Assembly (NCBI GenBank): GCA_944324405.1
Contig: CALUWF010000006.1
Coordinates: 1 to 64,000 of the forward strand
Length of the DNA stretch: 64,000 nucleotides
From: Candidatus Gastranaerophilales bacterium
GTDB lineage: Bacteria; Cyanobacteriota; Vampirovibrionia; Gastranaerophilales; Gastranaerophilaceae
Reading direction: 5' to 3'
The notes under the pieces were generated by a model. That model saw only the letters and a list, made by a program, of their open reading frames with translations, did not search any database and had not been told where the DNA came from. This document shows, one piece after another, positions 42,493 to 51,296 of this stretch. The position numbers were made by a program, and so were the translations under genes. Positions within the stretch are counted from its first letter, which is position 1; each line of letters opens with the position of its first letter.

Positions 42493-43569
42493 ATGAAAGC
42501 AGCTGTCTTATATTGCATATTTAACAGACTTGATGTCGTAAAGGAAACTTTTCAATCTATTCGTGAGTATAAACCTTCGAAATTATATATAGCTTCTGAC
42601 GGGCCAAGAGAGGGTAAGGAAGGCGAGTTTGAACTGGTTCAAAGTGTAAGAAATTATGTGCTTGAGCATATTGATTGGGATTGCAAGGTGAATACGCTCT
42701 TTCGTGATAAAAATTTAGGTTGCAGAAATCAGATGATAGGCTCAATACGTTGGTTTTTTGATAATGAGCCCATGGGCATAATAATTGAAGATGACATCAA
42801 AGCTTCACCTCAATTTTTCGATTTTTGCAATATATTGCTTGATAAATACAAAGATAATAAAAAAGTTCTTAATATCCATGGTACAAGATTAAGTAATATT
42901 GAATATAAATACGATTATTCATTTTGCCATGAGAGTGAAATTTGGGGATGGGCAAGCTGGGCTGATAGATTTAACGATGTAGATTTTAGTTTATCCGACT
43001 GGAAACAATTTCGGGACGAGAAACGACTTGATAAAATTTTAAACAATGAGTTTGCGGTAAAATTTTGGAGTTCCGTATTTAATTACTGGTATAATTCCAA
43101 CACTAATTCTTCCTGGGATGTTTCTCTTTTGTTTGATAATTTTAAAAAAGGTGAACATGGATGTGTTTCAATTGCTCCTGCAAGTAAAAATCTTGTTACA
43201 AATATAGGTTATGACGGCGTACATTTTTCAAAAGACTGTGCAGGTGAGCTTGGTTGGGAAATTGATTATTTGGACACAAGCAACCTTAGGCATCCAAATT
43301 CGCTTGAGACAGATAAAGAATTGTTGGACAGATATTATGAAAATCTGTGTTCAAAAGAGGCAAATAAGGTTTATTCAAGGTGTAAGCATACTCGTTTTGT
43401 TTATTATTTATTGCAATATTTAAAATTAGCCTCTACGTTTTTAAAACTTGTTATAACCCCTAAAAGCAATAATGTCTTGTATAAAAGAAGATTTACAAGG
43501 CTTGTTTTAATAAGGGATAATATCACTCTTGCAAAATACTATTATGATGTATTAGAGAAGAATAAATAA
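42493..43569 (+). CDS. Glycosyltransferase, GT-A fold
   Basis: The 358-residue protein has a GT-A-type nucleotide-sugar fold: AVLYCIFNRLDVVKETFQSI at the N-terminus, SDGPREGKEGE and GIIIEDDIKASPQFF near residue 98, the EDD being the likely metal-binding motif. WGWASWADRF follows. It resembles a small group of family-2-like glycosyltransferases found in surface-polysaccharide loci, but no other sugar genes are nearby. No membrane segment is visible. Confidence 0.8.
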   Translation: MKAAVLYCIFNRLDVVKETFQSIREYKPSKLYIASDGPREGKEGEFELVQSVRNYVLEHIDWDCKVNTLFRDKNLGCRNQMIGSIRWFFDNEPMGIIIEDDIKASPQFFDFCNILLDKYKDNKKVLNIHGTRLSNIEYKYDYSFCHESEIWGWASWADRFNDVDFSLSDWKQFRDEKRLDKILNNEFAVKFWSSVFNYWYNSNTNSSWDVSLLFDNFKKGEHGCVSIAPASKNLVTNIGYDGVHFSKDCAGELGWEIDYLDTSNLRHPNSLETDKELLDRYYENLCSKEANKVYSRCKHTRFVYYLLQYLKLASTFLKLVITPKSNNVLYKRRFTRLVLIRDNITLAKYYYDVLEKNK

Positions 43570-43583
43570 AACACTTTTAATTA

Positions 43584-43612
43584 AAAGCCCGGGATTTAAT
43601 CCCGGGCTTTAT
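43584..43612. terminator. Bidirectional terminator after the glycosyltransferase
   Basis: A 13-bp stem (AAAGCCCGGGATT and AATCCCGGGCTTT) with a one-base centre lies between the convergent glycosyltransferase (ends 43569) and hydrogenase (ends 43615) genes. Confidence 0.88.
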
Positions 43613-43614
43613 AC

Positions 43615-45378
43615 TTATTGTTTAACCAAATCCCTGTAGGAATTTTTGAACATATCCGAATATGTTGTGTGAAGAAGCTCGTGCGCCTTATGCGAGCCGG
43701 GCTTTTCAAGGTATTCATTATAAAGTTTGATGATATCCGGATTTTCGTGTGATTTTCTAAATGGAAGTTCGCTGTCTTCTTTGTAAAGGCCTTGCGAGCG
43801 AAGTTCTTTAATTTTGGAATTATCACAGCTTCTTGGCTGGCCTCCGCCGTTTACGCAGCCGCCCGGACATGCCATTACTTCAAGGAGTTGGAAGTCGGCC
43901 TTACCTTCTTTAATTTCGCGAATGCATTTTTCTGCTTCTTTAAGAGTAGAAACTACTCGCACCTTTACTTTTGTACCTTTGATATCAATTTGCGCTTCTT
44001 TCGACCTGTGGTCTTTATCAACCCCGCGAAGTGGTTTGAAATCAAGGTTATCAAGCGTTTCATGGGTTACAAATTCATATGCTGTTCTGACTGCTGCTTC
44101 TGCCACACCTCCTGACGCACCAAAGATAGTCCCTGCACCTGTGTATTGGCCAAAAGGTGTGTCGTTTGGTTCGGGATTAATTGTTGCCAAATCAATGCCT
44201 GCGGATTTAATCATTCTTGCTATTTCTTGCGTAGTAAGCACCACATCCGTTTCCGGCCTGCCGTTTCTTGTCAGTTGACCGCGGATTGCTTCAGCTTTTT
44301 TAGCAGTACAGGGCATAATCGAAATTACATAGAGATTATCTTCGCTAAATCCTTCAAAATGTTTTGGCACAAGTTCTTTAATAACCGGAGAAAGCATGCC
44401 TTGGGGAGACTTGCAGGTTGATAGGTGGTTAAGCATATCGGGGTGCTGTGTTTCAAGGTACCTCACCCAGGCAGGGCAGCATGATGTAAACAGAGGCAGG
44501 TTTTCGCCTTTTGTAAGACGTTCTATGAATTCGGTAGCCTCTTCCATAATTGTTAAATCTGCCGAGAAATTTGTATCAAAAATTAAGTCAAATCCTAACT
44601 GCCTTAGTGTAGCATTGAGCTTGCCAATGACATTTTCGCCGGGCTTGAGTCCAAATTCCTCACCCAGCGCAACACGTACTGACGGCGCCATTTGAACGGC
44701 AGTTTTTTTGGACTTATCATTTATGATGTCCCAGGCTCTGTCAATATCTGTTTTAATAGTCAGTGCGCCGGTGGGACATACAGCCTGACACTGTCCGCAG
44801 AAAACACAGTCCACACTGCCCAGAGTTCTTCCTGCCATAGGTTGCACAACTGTTTTTGAGCCTCTGTTTGCAAAGCCCAAGACACTGTGGCCTTGGAATT
44901 CTGCACAAGCTCTGACACATGCTCCGCAGAGGATACATTTATTCGGGTCACGGACGATTGACGGGTTTGAATTGTCAATTGGCATATAATCTTGGGGTTT
45001 TTTCTTTGCAAATCTGATGTCTTTAATGCCATATTCCTGTGCATATTGCTGTAATTCACATTTTCCTGATTTATCACAGGTTGTACATTCTCTGTCGTGG
45101 TTTGCAAGAAGAAGTTCAAGAACTATTTTTCTTATTCTTCTTGTTTTCTCGGTGTTTGTGTGAATTTTAAGCCCGGGCTCGGGTGGCATTGTACAAGATG
45201 ACTGTATTCCTCTTCCTTCAATCTCAACAACGCACATTCTGCAAGCTCCGTATTGTGTTAAATCCGGGCGGTAGCAAAAAGTGGGCACATTTATGCCGTT
45301 ATTTCTTATTACCTCGAGCAAATTAGGCTCGTTTGTATATTCGCATTCTTTTCCGTTTATAAATAATGTATTTGTCAT
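43615..45378 (-). CDS. hndD: [FeFe] hydrogenase catalytic subunit (HndD-type)
   Basis: The 587-residue protein has an N-terminal 2Fe-2S domain (CRMCVVEIEGRG), a His-ligated 4Fe-4S region (HDRECTTCDKSGKCELQ), two 4Fe-4S motifs (CILCGACVRACAEFQG and CVFCGQCQAVCPTGAL) and the H-cluster domain: TSCCPAW near 297, MPCTAKKAEA near 353 and ACPGGCVNGGGQP near 503. All H-cluster cysteines, including the proton-relay Cys, are present, so it should be active. It is the last gene of a hndA-hndC-hndD operon and lies 13 bp from hndC. With HndA and HndC it probably makes H2 from reduced ferredoxin and NADH. Confidence 0.95.
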   Translation of the reverse strand: MTNTLFINGKECEYTNEPNLLEVIRNNGINVPTFCYRPDLTQYGACRMCVVEIEGRGIQSSCTMPPEPGLKIHTNTEKTRRIRKIVLELLLANHDRECTTCDKSGKCELQQYAQEYGIKDIRFAKKKPQDYMPIDNSNPSIVRDPNKCILCGACVRACAEFQGHSVLGFANRGSKTVVQPMAGRTLGSVDCVFCGQCQAVCPTGALTIKTDIDRAWDIINDKSKKTAVQMAPSVRVALGEEFGLKPGENVIGKLNATLRQLGFDLIFDTNFSADLTIMEEATEFIERLTKGENLPLFTSCCPAWVRYLETQHPDMLNHLSTCKSPQGMLSPVIKELVPKHFEGFSEDNLYVISIMPCTAKKAEAIRGQLTRNGRPETDVVLTTQEIARMIKSAGIDLATINPEPNDTPFGQYTGAGTIFGASGGVAEAAVRTAYEFVTHETLDNLDFKPLRGVDKDHRSKEAQIDIKGTKVKVRVVSTLKEAEKCIREIKEGKADFQLLEVMACPGGCVNGGGQPRSCDNSKIKELRSQGLYKEDSELPFRKSHENPDIIKLYNEYLEKPGSHKAHELLHTTYSDMFKNSYRDLVKQ

Positions 45379-45391
45379 TTTTTTACCTCTC

Positions 45392-47260
45392 TTATATCTG
45401 TGAAATAGCCTTAAACGGACATGCGCTTATGCATGCGCCGCACTTAATACATTTTTCCTGATTGATTTTGTGAGGATTTTTCACAGTACCTTCAATTGCG
45501 CCCACAGGGCAGTTTCGTGCACATTTTGTACAGCCTTTACAGAGCTCTTCGTTAATTTTAATAACTTTAAGAGCACTGCAAACTCCGGCAGGACACCTTT
45601 TATCCTTAATGTGTGCGATGTATTCATCTCTAAAGTATTTAAGAGTCGATAAAACAGGGTTTGGGGCGGTTTTACCCAAGCCGCAAAGTGAACCTTCTTT
45701 AACTGAAATTGCCAGTTCTTCAAGAGTGTCAAGGTCTTTCATTTCACCTTGTCCGCGAACGATTTTTTCTAATATTTTTAACATATTTTTTGTACCTTCG
45801 CGGCATGGAACGCATTTACCGCAGCTTTCGTTTTGCGTAAAGTGCATAAAGAAGCGCGCAACTTCGACAATACAGGTGTCCTCGTTCATAACGACAAGAC
45901 CGCCAGAGCCGACCATTGCACCGGCTTTTATAAGGTTATCGTAGTCCATTGGTATATCAAGGTGTTCTTCCGTTAAACATCCGCCCGAAGGGCCTCCTAT
46001 TTGTACGGCTTTGAATTTTTTGCCGTTTCTGATACCGCCCCCTATATCAAAGACGATTTCTCTTAAAGTTGTACCCATAGGTACCTCAATAAGACCTGTG
46101 TTGTTTACTTCGCCTGTCAGTGCGAAAGTTTTTGTACCTTTTGATGTTTCGGTGCCGAATGAGGAGAACCATTGAGCTCCTTTATCAATAATAACGGGTA
46201 CGTTTGCAAGTGTTTCGACGTTATTAATAAGGGTTGGACGTCCGAAAAGACCGCAGTTGGCAGGGAACGGCGGTTTGGGTCTTGGCATGCCGCGCTCACC
46301 TTCAATTGAAGCCATAAGAGCCGTTTCTTCGCCACAAACAAATGCTCCGGCGCCTTCTTTAATGTGAATATCAAAATTAAAGCCGCTGCCCATGATATTT
46401 TGACCAAGAAGATTTCTTTCTTCAGCCTGCTTTATAGCAATTCTGAGCCTTTTAATCGCAAGAGGATATTCTGCACGCACGTAAATGTATGCTTCATCCG
46501 CACCGATTGCAAAACCTGCGATAGCCATACCTTCAAGCAGTTTATGCGGATCGCCTTCCATAACGGATCTGTCCATAAATGCGCCCGGGTCGCCTTCATC
46601 ACCGTTACATACAACGTATGATTTTCCGCCGCGATTGGCCGCGGTAAAACGCCATTTTCTGCCTGTCGGGAAACCGCCGCCGCCTCTGCCTCTAAGGCCG
46701 GACTTTTCAATTTCCTCAATTACCGCATCAGGGTTATTTTGTTCAAGAACTTTTGCCAACGCTCTGTAAGCACCGCTTGCGATTGCTTCCTCAATGCATT
46801 CGGCATTGATTTCACCGCAGTTTTTAAGCGATGTTCTTGATTGCTTTGCATAAAAGTTAATTTCTTCATTTTTATAAACGCGCTGATTTGTTTTTGGGTC
46901 AGTGTACAGCAGACGTTCTACAGGTTTGCCGTCTTTTATGTGAGAGTTTACAATCTCTTCCACATCTTCAGGTTTAACTTTAACGTATGTGACGTCTAAA
47001 TCGGGTATGATAACAAGCACGCCCTGCTCGCAAAAGCCGTGACAGCCGGTTGGTACTATTGTTACTTTGTCATGGTGGCTTAAAATTGAAACGTCAGCGC
47101 CAAGTTCCCTGAATTTTTCCATTACTTCGTTTGAACCGTTTGCAATACAGCCTGTTCCGTTGCATACAAGCACTCTTAAACCTTGTTTTTTAATTTCTTC
47201 AATTGCTTTATTTTTTTCAGCCTCAATATCAATGTTTAGCTTTTTGACTTGTGTTTCCAT
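45392..47260 (-). CDS. hndC: Hydrogenase NADH-binding subunit (HndC/NuoF-like)
   Basis: A 622-residue subunit starting at ATG 47260 (GAGGGG before it). An N-terminal thioredoxin-like 2Fe-2S domain (LVCNGTGCIANGSNE, TGCHGFCEQG) precedes the NuoF core with the NADH/FMN loops GRGGGGFPTGRKW and NGDEGDPGAFMDR, a CGKCVPCREGT 4Fe-4S site, and two C-terminal ferredoxin motifs (CKGCTKCARNCPVGAI and CIKCGACISACPFKAI). It links NAD(H) to the hydrogenase. It follows hndA by 4 bp. Confidence 0.95.
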   Translation of the reverse strand: METQVKKLNIDIEAEKNKAIEEIKKQGLRVLVCNGTGCIANGSNEVMEKFRELGADVSILSHHDKVTIVPTGCHGFCEQGVLVIIPDLDVTYVKVKPEDVEEIVNSHIKDGKPVERLLYTDPKTNQRVYKNEEINFYAKQSRTSLKNCGEINAECIEEAIASGAYRALAKVLEQNNPDAVIEEIEKSGLRGRGGGGFPTGRKWRFTAANRGGKSYVVCNGDEGDPGAFMDRSVMEGDPHKLLEGMAIAGFAIGADEAYIYVRAEYPLAIKRLRIAIKQAEERNLLGQNIMGSGFNFDIHIKEGAGAFVCGEETALMASIEGERGMPRPKPPFPANCGLFGRPTLINNVETLANVPVIIDKGAQWFSSFGTETSKGTKTFALTGEVNNTGLIEVPMGTTLREIVFDIGGGIRNGKKFKAVQIGGPSGGCLTEEHLDIPMDYDNLIKAGAMVGSGGLVVMNEDTCIVEVARFFMHFTQNESCGKCVPCREGTKNMLKILEKIVRGQGEMKDLDTLEELAISVKEGSLCGLGKTAPNPVLSTLKYFRDEYIAHIKDKRCPAGVCSALKVIKINEELCKGCTKCARNCPVGAIEGTVKNPHKINQEKCIKCGACISACPFKAISQI

Positions 47261-47264
47261 TTGC

Positions 47265-47765
47265 TTACCCCTCATTTTCCTGCGTAAGAATTGTGTCGAT
47301 AATAATTTTAATCGCATCAGGCGTCATTTGCGGATATACCTTTCCGTTTATAACAACGACCGGAGCAAGTCCGCATGCGCCGAGGCAGCTTACCGTTTCA
47401 AGTGAGAATAAGCCGTCATCTGAAGTGTATTTGCCTTCTTGCAGGTTAAATCTTTGCATAAGGTATGTATATACGGGCATTGAACCGCGTACGTGGCATG
47501 CCGTGCCGTCACAGCATTTAATTTCATATTTTCCCTTGGGTTCAAGAGAAAATTGTGCGTAAAATGTTGCTACGCCAAAAACAGTTGCGGGGGATAATCC
47601 CTCAATTTTAGTGCCGATGTAGGTAATGGCATCTTGCGGCAGGTATCTGAATTCTTCCTGAACTCTTTGTAAAATAGCAATCAGGTTGGATTTTTTTGCA
47701 CCGCAAGAATTAATGATGTCATCAACTTTTTTAAAGTTAATTCCTTCGGAGGTTTGAGTGCTCAT
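47265..47765 (-). CDS. hndA: Hydrogenase 2Fe-2S subunit (HndA/NuoE-like)
   Basis: A 166-residue subunit from ATG 47765 (AAAGGAG before it). NuoE features are visible: LQRVQEEFRYLPQDAITYIG, GVATFYAQFSLEPKGKYEIKCCDGTACHVRGS and ETVSCLGACGLAPVVVINGKVY, giving the four Cys of the 2Fe-2S cluster. It opens the hnd operon, divergent from the sensory-hydrogenase operon, with about 125 bp between the starts. Confidence 0.95.
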   Translation of the reverse strand: MSTQTSEGINFKKVDDIINSCGAKKSNLIAILQRVQEEFRYLPQDAITYIGTKIEGLSPATVFGVATFYAQFSLEPKGKYEIKCCDGTACHVRGSMPVYTYLMQRFNLQEGKYTSDDGLFSLETVSCLGACGLAPVVVINGKVYPQMTPDAIKIIIDTILTQENEG

Positions 47766-47837
47766 GTATTTCTCCTTTTTTACTAACAACCCTACAAGTG
47801 ATTATTGCACGCGCAAAAGCTAAAATCAAATATTAAA

Positions 47838-47875
47838 TTGCTTAAATACTCGCTTTGGACTATACTAATATTAGT
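47838..47875 (+). promoter_or_regulatory. Promoter and 12-bp palindrome upstream of the sensory-hydrogenase operon
   Basis: A candidate -35 TTGCTT (47838-47843), 17-bp spacer and -10 TATACT (47861-47866) face the operon starting at 47890. A perfect palindrome ACTAATATTAGT (47864-47875) overlaps the -10 end and the expected start, where a repressor could act. The protein that would bind it is not known. Confidence 0.5.
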
Positions 47876-47889
47876 TGAGGAATTAAATA

Positions 47890-48135
47890 ATGGATAAAGA
47901 AGTAAATATAACTGTCTGTCTTGGAAGTTCTTGCTTTGCAAGAGGTAATGAAGATAATTTAAATTTTATTGAACAATACATTGAAGAAAACAATTTGAAT
48001 GCAAAAGTAGATATAGCAGGTTCGCGATGTGAAGGTATATGTGCTCAGGGGCCAAATGTAACAATAAATGGTAAATTGTATTCAAATATTACCAGAGAAA
48101 AGCTTAAAGATATTTTAGATAACATCAGGGGTTGA
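47890..48135 (+). CDS. Thioredoxin-like 2Fe-2S ferredoxin (first copy)
   Basis: An 81-residue protein with the thioredoxin-like ferredoxin fold: CLGSSCFARG near the N-terminus and SRCEGICAQGPNVTINGKLY near residue 46, which give the four cluster cysteines. Similar small ferredoxins (NuoE C-terminal-like, HndB-like) accompany [FeFe] hydrogenases. It begins the sensory-hydrogenase operon and precedes the next gene by 3 bp. A second homologue lies at 51033. Confidence 0.9.
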   Translation: MDKEVNITVCLGSSCFARGNEDNLNFIEQYIEENNLNAKVDIAGSRCEGICAQGPNVTINGKLYSNITREKLKDILDNIRG

Positions 48136-48138
48136 TAA

Positions 48139-49860
48139 ATGGATAAACTGTCTCCGGTCTATACACTCTATAACGAGTGCCATGACTGTTACAAATGCGT
48201 CAGAGAGTGCCATATTAAAGCAATTAGTATTCAACAGGGGCATGCTTCCGTATTGCCTGAAAAGTGTATTGCATGCGGAAATTGCGTTAAAACATGTCCG
48301 AATAATGCAAAAAGAGTCAGAAATGATATTGAAAAAGTGAAAAATCTCTTCAGAGCTCAACAGGAAGTTTATGTTTCCCTTGCGCCAAGTTGGGACGGGA
48401 TTTTTGAATATACACCTTCAAAGATGATTTCAATTTTAAAAAGGCTCGGTTTCAAACATGTAAGCGAAACCGCACTTGGGGCCCAAGAAGTGTCCATAGA
48501 GTGCGCCAAGCTTATGAAACAAAAAGATAAGGGGCTTTTTATTTCAAGCGCATGTCCTGTTGTAGTTGATTATATCAGACTTTATAATCCTAAATTTTTG
48601 CCTTGTATTACCCCTGTTGCTTCGCCGGCGCTTACACACGCAAGAATGCTAAAAGACATTTACGGGGCTCATATCCACGTTGTTTTTATCGGCCCTTGTA
48701 TTGCAAAGAAAAACGAATCCGACCATAATCCCAATTTAATCGATGCCGCCCTTACCTTTGAAGAGCTGAAATACTGGCTGCAAGATGAATTTATTCAAAC
48801 GGATGATATTGAAGATAATGAAAATGACAGATTTGTGCCCGAAAGCGCATACGAAGGTGCTCTTTATCCTATTGAAGGCGGCATGAATGAAACTATTAAA
48901 CAAGGCGGCATGGCTGATGATGTTCAATTTTTAAATATCAGCTCTATAGAAAATTTAGAAAAAGCTCTTAAGGGTTTTGAGCCGGATTGTGTTAACAGAA
49001 AAATATTTATTGAAGCTCTGGCTTGTAACGGCGGATGTCTGGCAGGGCCCTGTGCATCTTCGAAAAAATCAGAACTATTACGTGTAAGCGATGCGCTTTC
49101 AAAAATTAAGTTGCGTGAAAATATTCCAAATGAGCCAAAGACTGTTGTAGAGATTGATTACAGAAAAAAACCGGTCGAGCATCCAAATTACAGCTACGAA
49201 ACAATTTGTGAAGCTTTAAAGAAAATCGGCAAATACTCTGAAGAAGACGAGCTAAACTGTGGCGGCTGCGGGTATAATACTTGTAGGGAGCTGGCTTGCG
49301 CCCTCTTGTCAGGCGAAGCCGAACCTTCGATGTGTGTATCTTATATGAGAAAAATAGCTATGCAAAAAGCTGCGGCAATGCTGCGCTGTATGCCTTCCGC
49401 CATTGTTATGGTTGATAAAGACTTAAAAATTGTAGAATCAAACGAAGCGTTTATGAGAATGTTTTGTTCGGATATGTATGATATTTTTTCAGATCGTCCC
49501 GAGGGTTTAAACGGCGCTTGTATAGACAGAATTGTTGATTTTGCGGATATTTTTAAAGATACTCTTAAATCCGAAAAAGATATCCATAAAGAGCATTATG
49601 CCGTAAAAAATCGACTGTATGACATAAGTGCTTTTTCAATAGAAAAGAATGAACTTGTCGGCGCGATTATAACCGATGTTACGCAAAGTGAGTTGGGCAG
49701 GGAAAAAATTGCACAAAAAGCACATGAAGTTATAAACAAAAACATTGCTATTGTACAAGAAATTGCTTGTCTTTTGGGTGAACACATGGTTGAAACCGAA
49801 CTGCTTTTAAGCACAATCGCCCAGGACTATGACACCTCCGAGCAGGGGGATAAAAAGTAA
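48139..49860 (+). CDS. Sensory-type [FeFe] hydrogenase with PAS domain
   Basis: The 573-residue protein has two N-terminal 4Fe-4S motifs (CHDCYKCVRECHIKAI and CIACGNCVKTCPNNAK), then an H-cluster domain with the motifs altered: SSACPVVVDY near 137 instead of TSCCPxW, so the proton-relay Cys is Ala while the cluster Cys stays; GPCIAKKNES near 186; and ACNGGCLAG near 294. A Fes-type four-Cys site (CGGCGYNTC...PSMC) near 374-400 and a PAS domain (SAIVMVDKDLKIVESNEAF) follow. This layout matches group C, putative H2-sensing hydrogenases, and HfsB-like proteins. It probably regulates rather than makes H2, perhaps through the phosphatase in the next gene. Confidence 0.9.
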   Translation: MDKLSPVYTLYNECHDCYKCVRECHIKAISIQQGHASVLPEKCIACGNCVKTCPNNAKRVRNDIEKVKNLFRAQQEVYVSLAPSWDGIFEYTPSKMISILKRLGFKHVSETALGAQEVSIECAKLMKQKDKGLFISSACPVVVDYIRLYNPKFLPCITPVASPALTHARMLKDIYGAHIHVVFIGPCIAKKNESDHNPNLIDAALTFEELKYWLQDEFIQTDDIEDNENDRFVPESAYEGALYPIEGGMNETIKQGGMADDVQFLNISSIENLEKALKGFEPDCVNRKIFIEALACNGGCLAGPCASSKKSELLRVSDALSKIKLRENIPNEPKTVVEIDYRKKPVEHPNYSYETICEALKKIGKYSEEDELNCGGCGYNTCRELACALLSGEAEPSMCVSYMRKIAMQKAAAMLRCMPSAIVMVDKDLKIVESNEAFMRMFCSDMYDIFSDRPEGLNGACIDRIVDFADIFKDTLKSEKDIHKEHYAVKNRLYDISAFSIEKNELVGAIITDVTQSELGREKIAQKAHEVINKNIAIVQEIACLLGEHMVETELLLSTIAQDYDTSEQGDKK

Positions 49861-51023
49861 TGTTTATTGATATCAACTGTGCTCAGGAAAAAAAATACAA
49901 CCAGAATACATATGGGGATTATTTTTTATCACGCAGATATCCTGATACCGGTACTCTTATTGCCGTTTTATCTGACGGATTGGGTAGCGGGATAAAGGCT
50001 AATATTCTTGCTACCATGACTGCGACTATGCTTTTAAAATTTGTTGAAGCCGGTGCGGATATTAAGACTGCTTGTGAAGTAATTATGAATTCGCTTCCCG
50101 TCTGCCAGGTCAGGAAGATAAGTTACTCGACATTTTCCGTTGCTCATTGCAGCGAAGATGGCGAAGTAAGGATTGTTGAGGAAGGAAATCCACAATTTGT
50201 CTACATTAGTGACGGAGTTGTGGTTGAGCCCGAGTTTACCGTTATAGATTCTGATACTTTTAAAAACAGGCACATGCATATTTACAAATTGCAATTAAAG
50301 CTTGGTGACAGGCTTATATTTTGCTCTGACGGTGTTACGCAGGCGGGTTTGGGCAGTCCGGATTTAAAACTCGGACTTAGACGAAGCGGACTTATTAAAT
50401 ATTTACTTGAAAAAATTAAAGAAAATCCGGATGTATCAAGCAGCGAGCTTTCAAAATTTGTTGTAAGAGCAGCTCTTAATACCGAGCCCGACAGAAAGGC
50501 AAAAGATGATACTTCCTGTTGCGTAATTTATTACAGAGAACCAAGGCGCGCACTTATTTTTACAGGCCCTCCTTACCATCAGGAAAAAGACAGCGAATAT
50601 GCGCATGAGTTTTTTAACTCTAAGGCAAAAAAAGCAATTTGCGGAGGCACTACCGCTAATTTAATTTCAAGAGAGCTTAATATTCCGGTGCGCTGTAATA
50701 ATGTGAGAAGTGTGGGTAAATTGCCCGCTGTTTCACAGATGGATGGCGTTGATCTTGTTACCGAAGGCATTTTAACTCTTACAAAAACTGTTGAATATCT
50801 TGAAAACGGATTTAATGAAAGTGAAAAGAATGCCGCTTATGATTTAATGCAATTTTTATTAAGCAGTGATTGCATTGAATTTATGGTTGGTGCAAAATTA
50901 AATCAGGCACATTATGATCCTAATTTGCCGATTGAAATAGAAATCAGAAAGAATATAATTAAAAAAATGGCTAAAATTCTTGAAGATAAGTATATTAAAA
51001 GAGTCACCGTGCGATATATATAA
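49860..51023 (+). CDS. SpoIIE/PP2C-type phosphatase
   Basis: The 387-residue protein has the SpoIIE phosphatase core: ALSDGLGSGIKANILATM-like AVLSDGLGSG near residue 35 and CSDGVTQAGLG near 156, with a metal-binding Asp in KDDTSCCVIYY near 218. It lacks a membrane anchor or receiver domain. Residues 240-387 form an extra helical domain I do not recognise. It overlaps the preceding sensory hydrogenase by one base (TAATG). Similar phosphatases accompany group C hydrogenases, so it likely relays the H2 or redox signal by removing a phosphate from a partner protein. Confidence 0.9.
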   Translation: MFIDINCAQEKKYNQNTYGDYFLSRRYPDTGTLIAVLSDGLGSGIKANILATMTATMLLKFVEAGADIKTACEVIMNSLPVCQVRKISYSTFSVAHCSEDGEVRIVEEGNPQFVYISDGVVVEPEFTVIDSDTFKNRHMHIYKLQLKLGDRLIFCSDGVTQAGLGSPDLKLGLRRSGLIKYLLEKIKENPDVSSSELSKFVVRAALNTEPDRKAKDDTSCCVIYYREPRRALIFTGPPYHQEKDSEYAHEFFNSKAKKAICGGTTANLISRELNIPVRCNNVRSVGKLPAVSQMDGVDLVTEGILTLTKTVEYLENGFNESEKNAAYDLMQFLLSSDCIEFMVGAKLNQAHYDPNLPIEIEIRKNIIKKMAKILEDKYIKRVTVRYI

Positions 51024-51032
51024 GGAGATGAA

Positions 51033-51296
51033 ATGAGCAAACTAACGGTAAAAATATGCATGGGCACAACATGTTTTGTAATGGGTGCTTCGGATCTGCA
51101 AGATTTACAAGAACTGATACCCGAAAGATTTGGCGACGATGTCGAAGTTACGGGCGTTACTTGTCTTGATTACTGTTCAAGCTGCTCGGAATCACAAGCG
51201 CCATATGTTATGGTAGGTGAAGAAGTTGTTAATAAGGCAACTGTTGAGAAAGTTATGGAAATAATAGACGGAAAGTTAAAAAATGGACAAGAATAA
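51033..51296 (+). CDS. Thioredoxin-like 2Fe-2S ferredoxin (second copy)
   Basis: An 87-residue homologue of the 47890 protein: CMGTTCFVMGAS near the N-terminus and TCLDYCSSCSESQAPYVMVG near residue 45. The extra Cys in the second motif is unusual. It overlaps the following hydrogenase-like gene by 14 bp and should deliver electrons to it. AAGGAGATG precedes the ATG. Confidence 0.88.
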   Translation: MSKLTVKICMGTTCFVMGASDLQDLQELIPERFGDDVEVTGVTCLDYCSSCSESQAPYVMVGEEVVNKATVEKVMEIIDGKLKNGQE

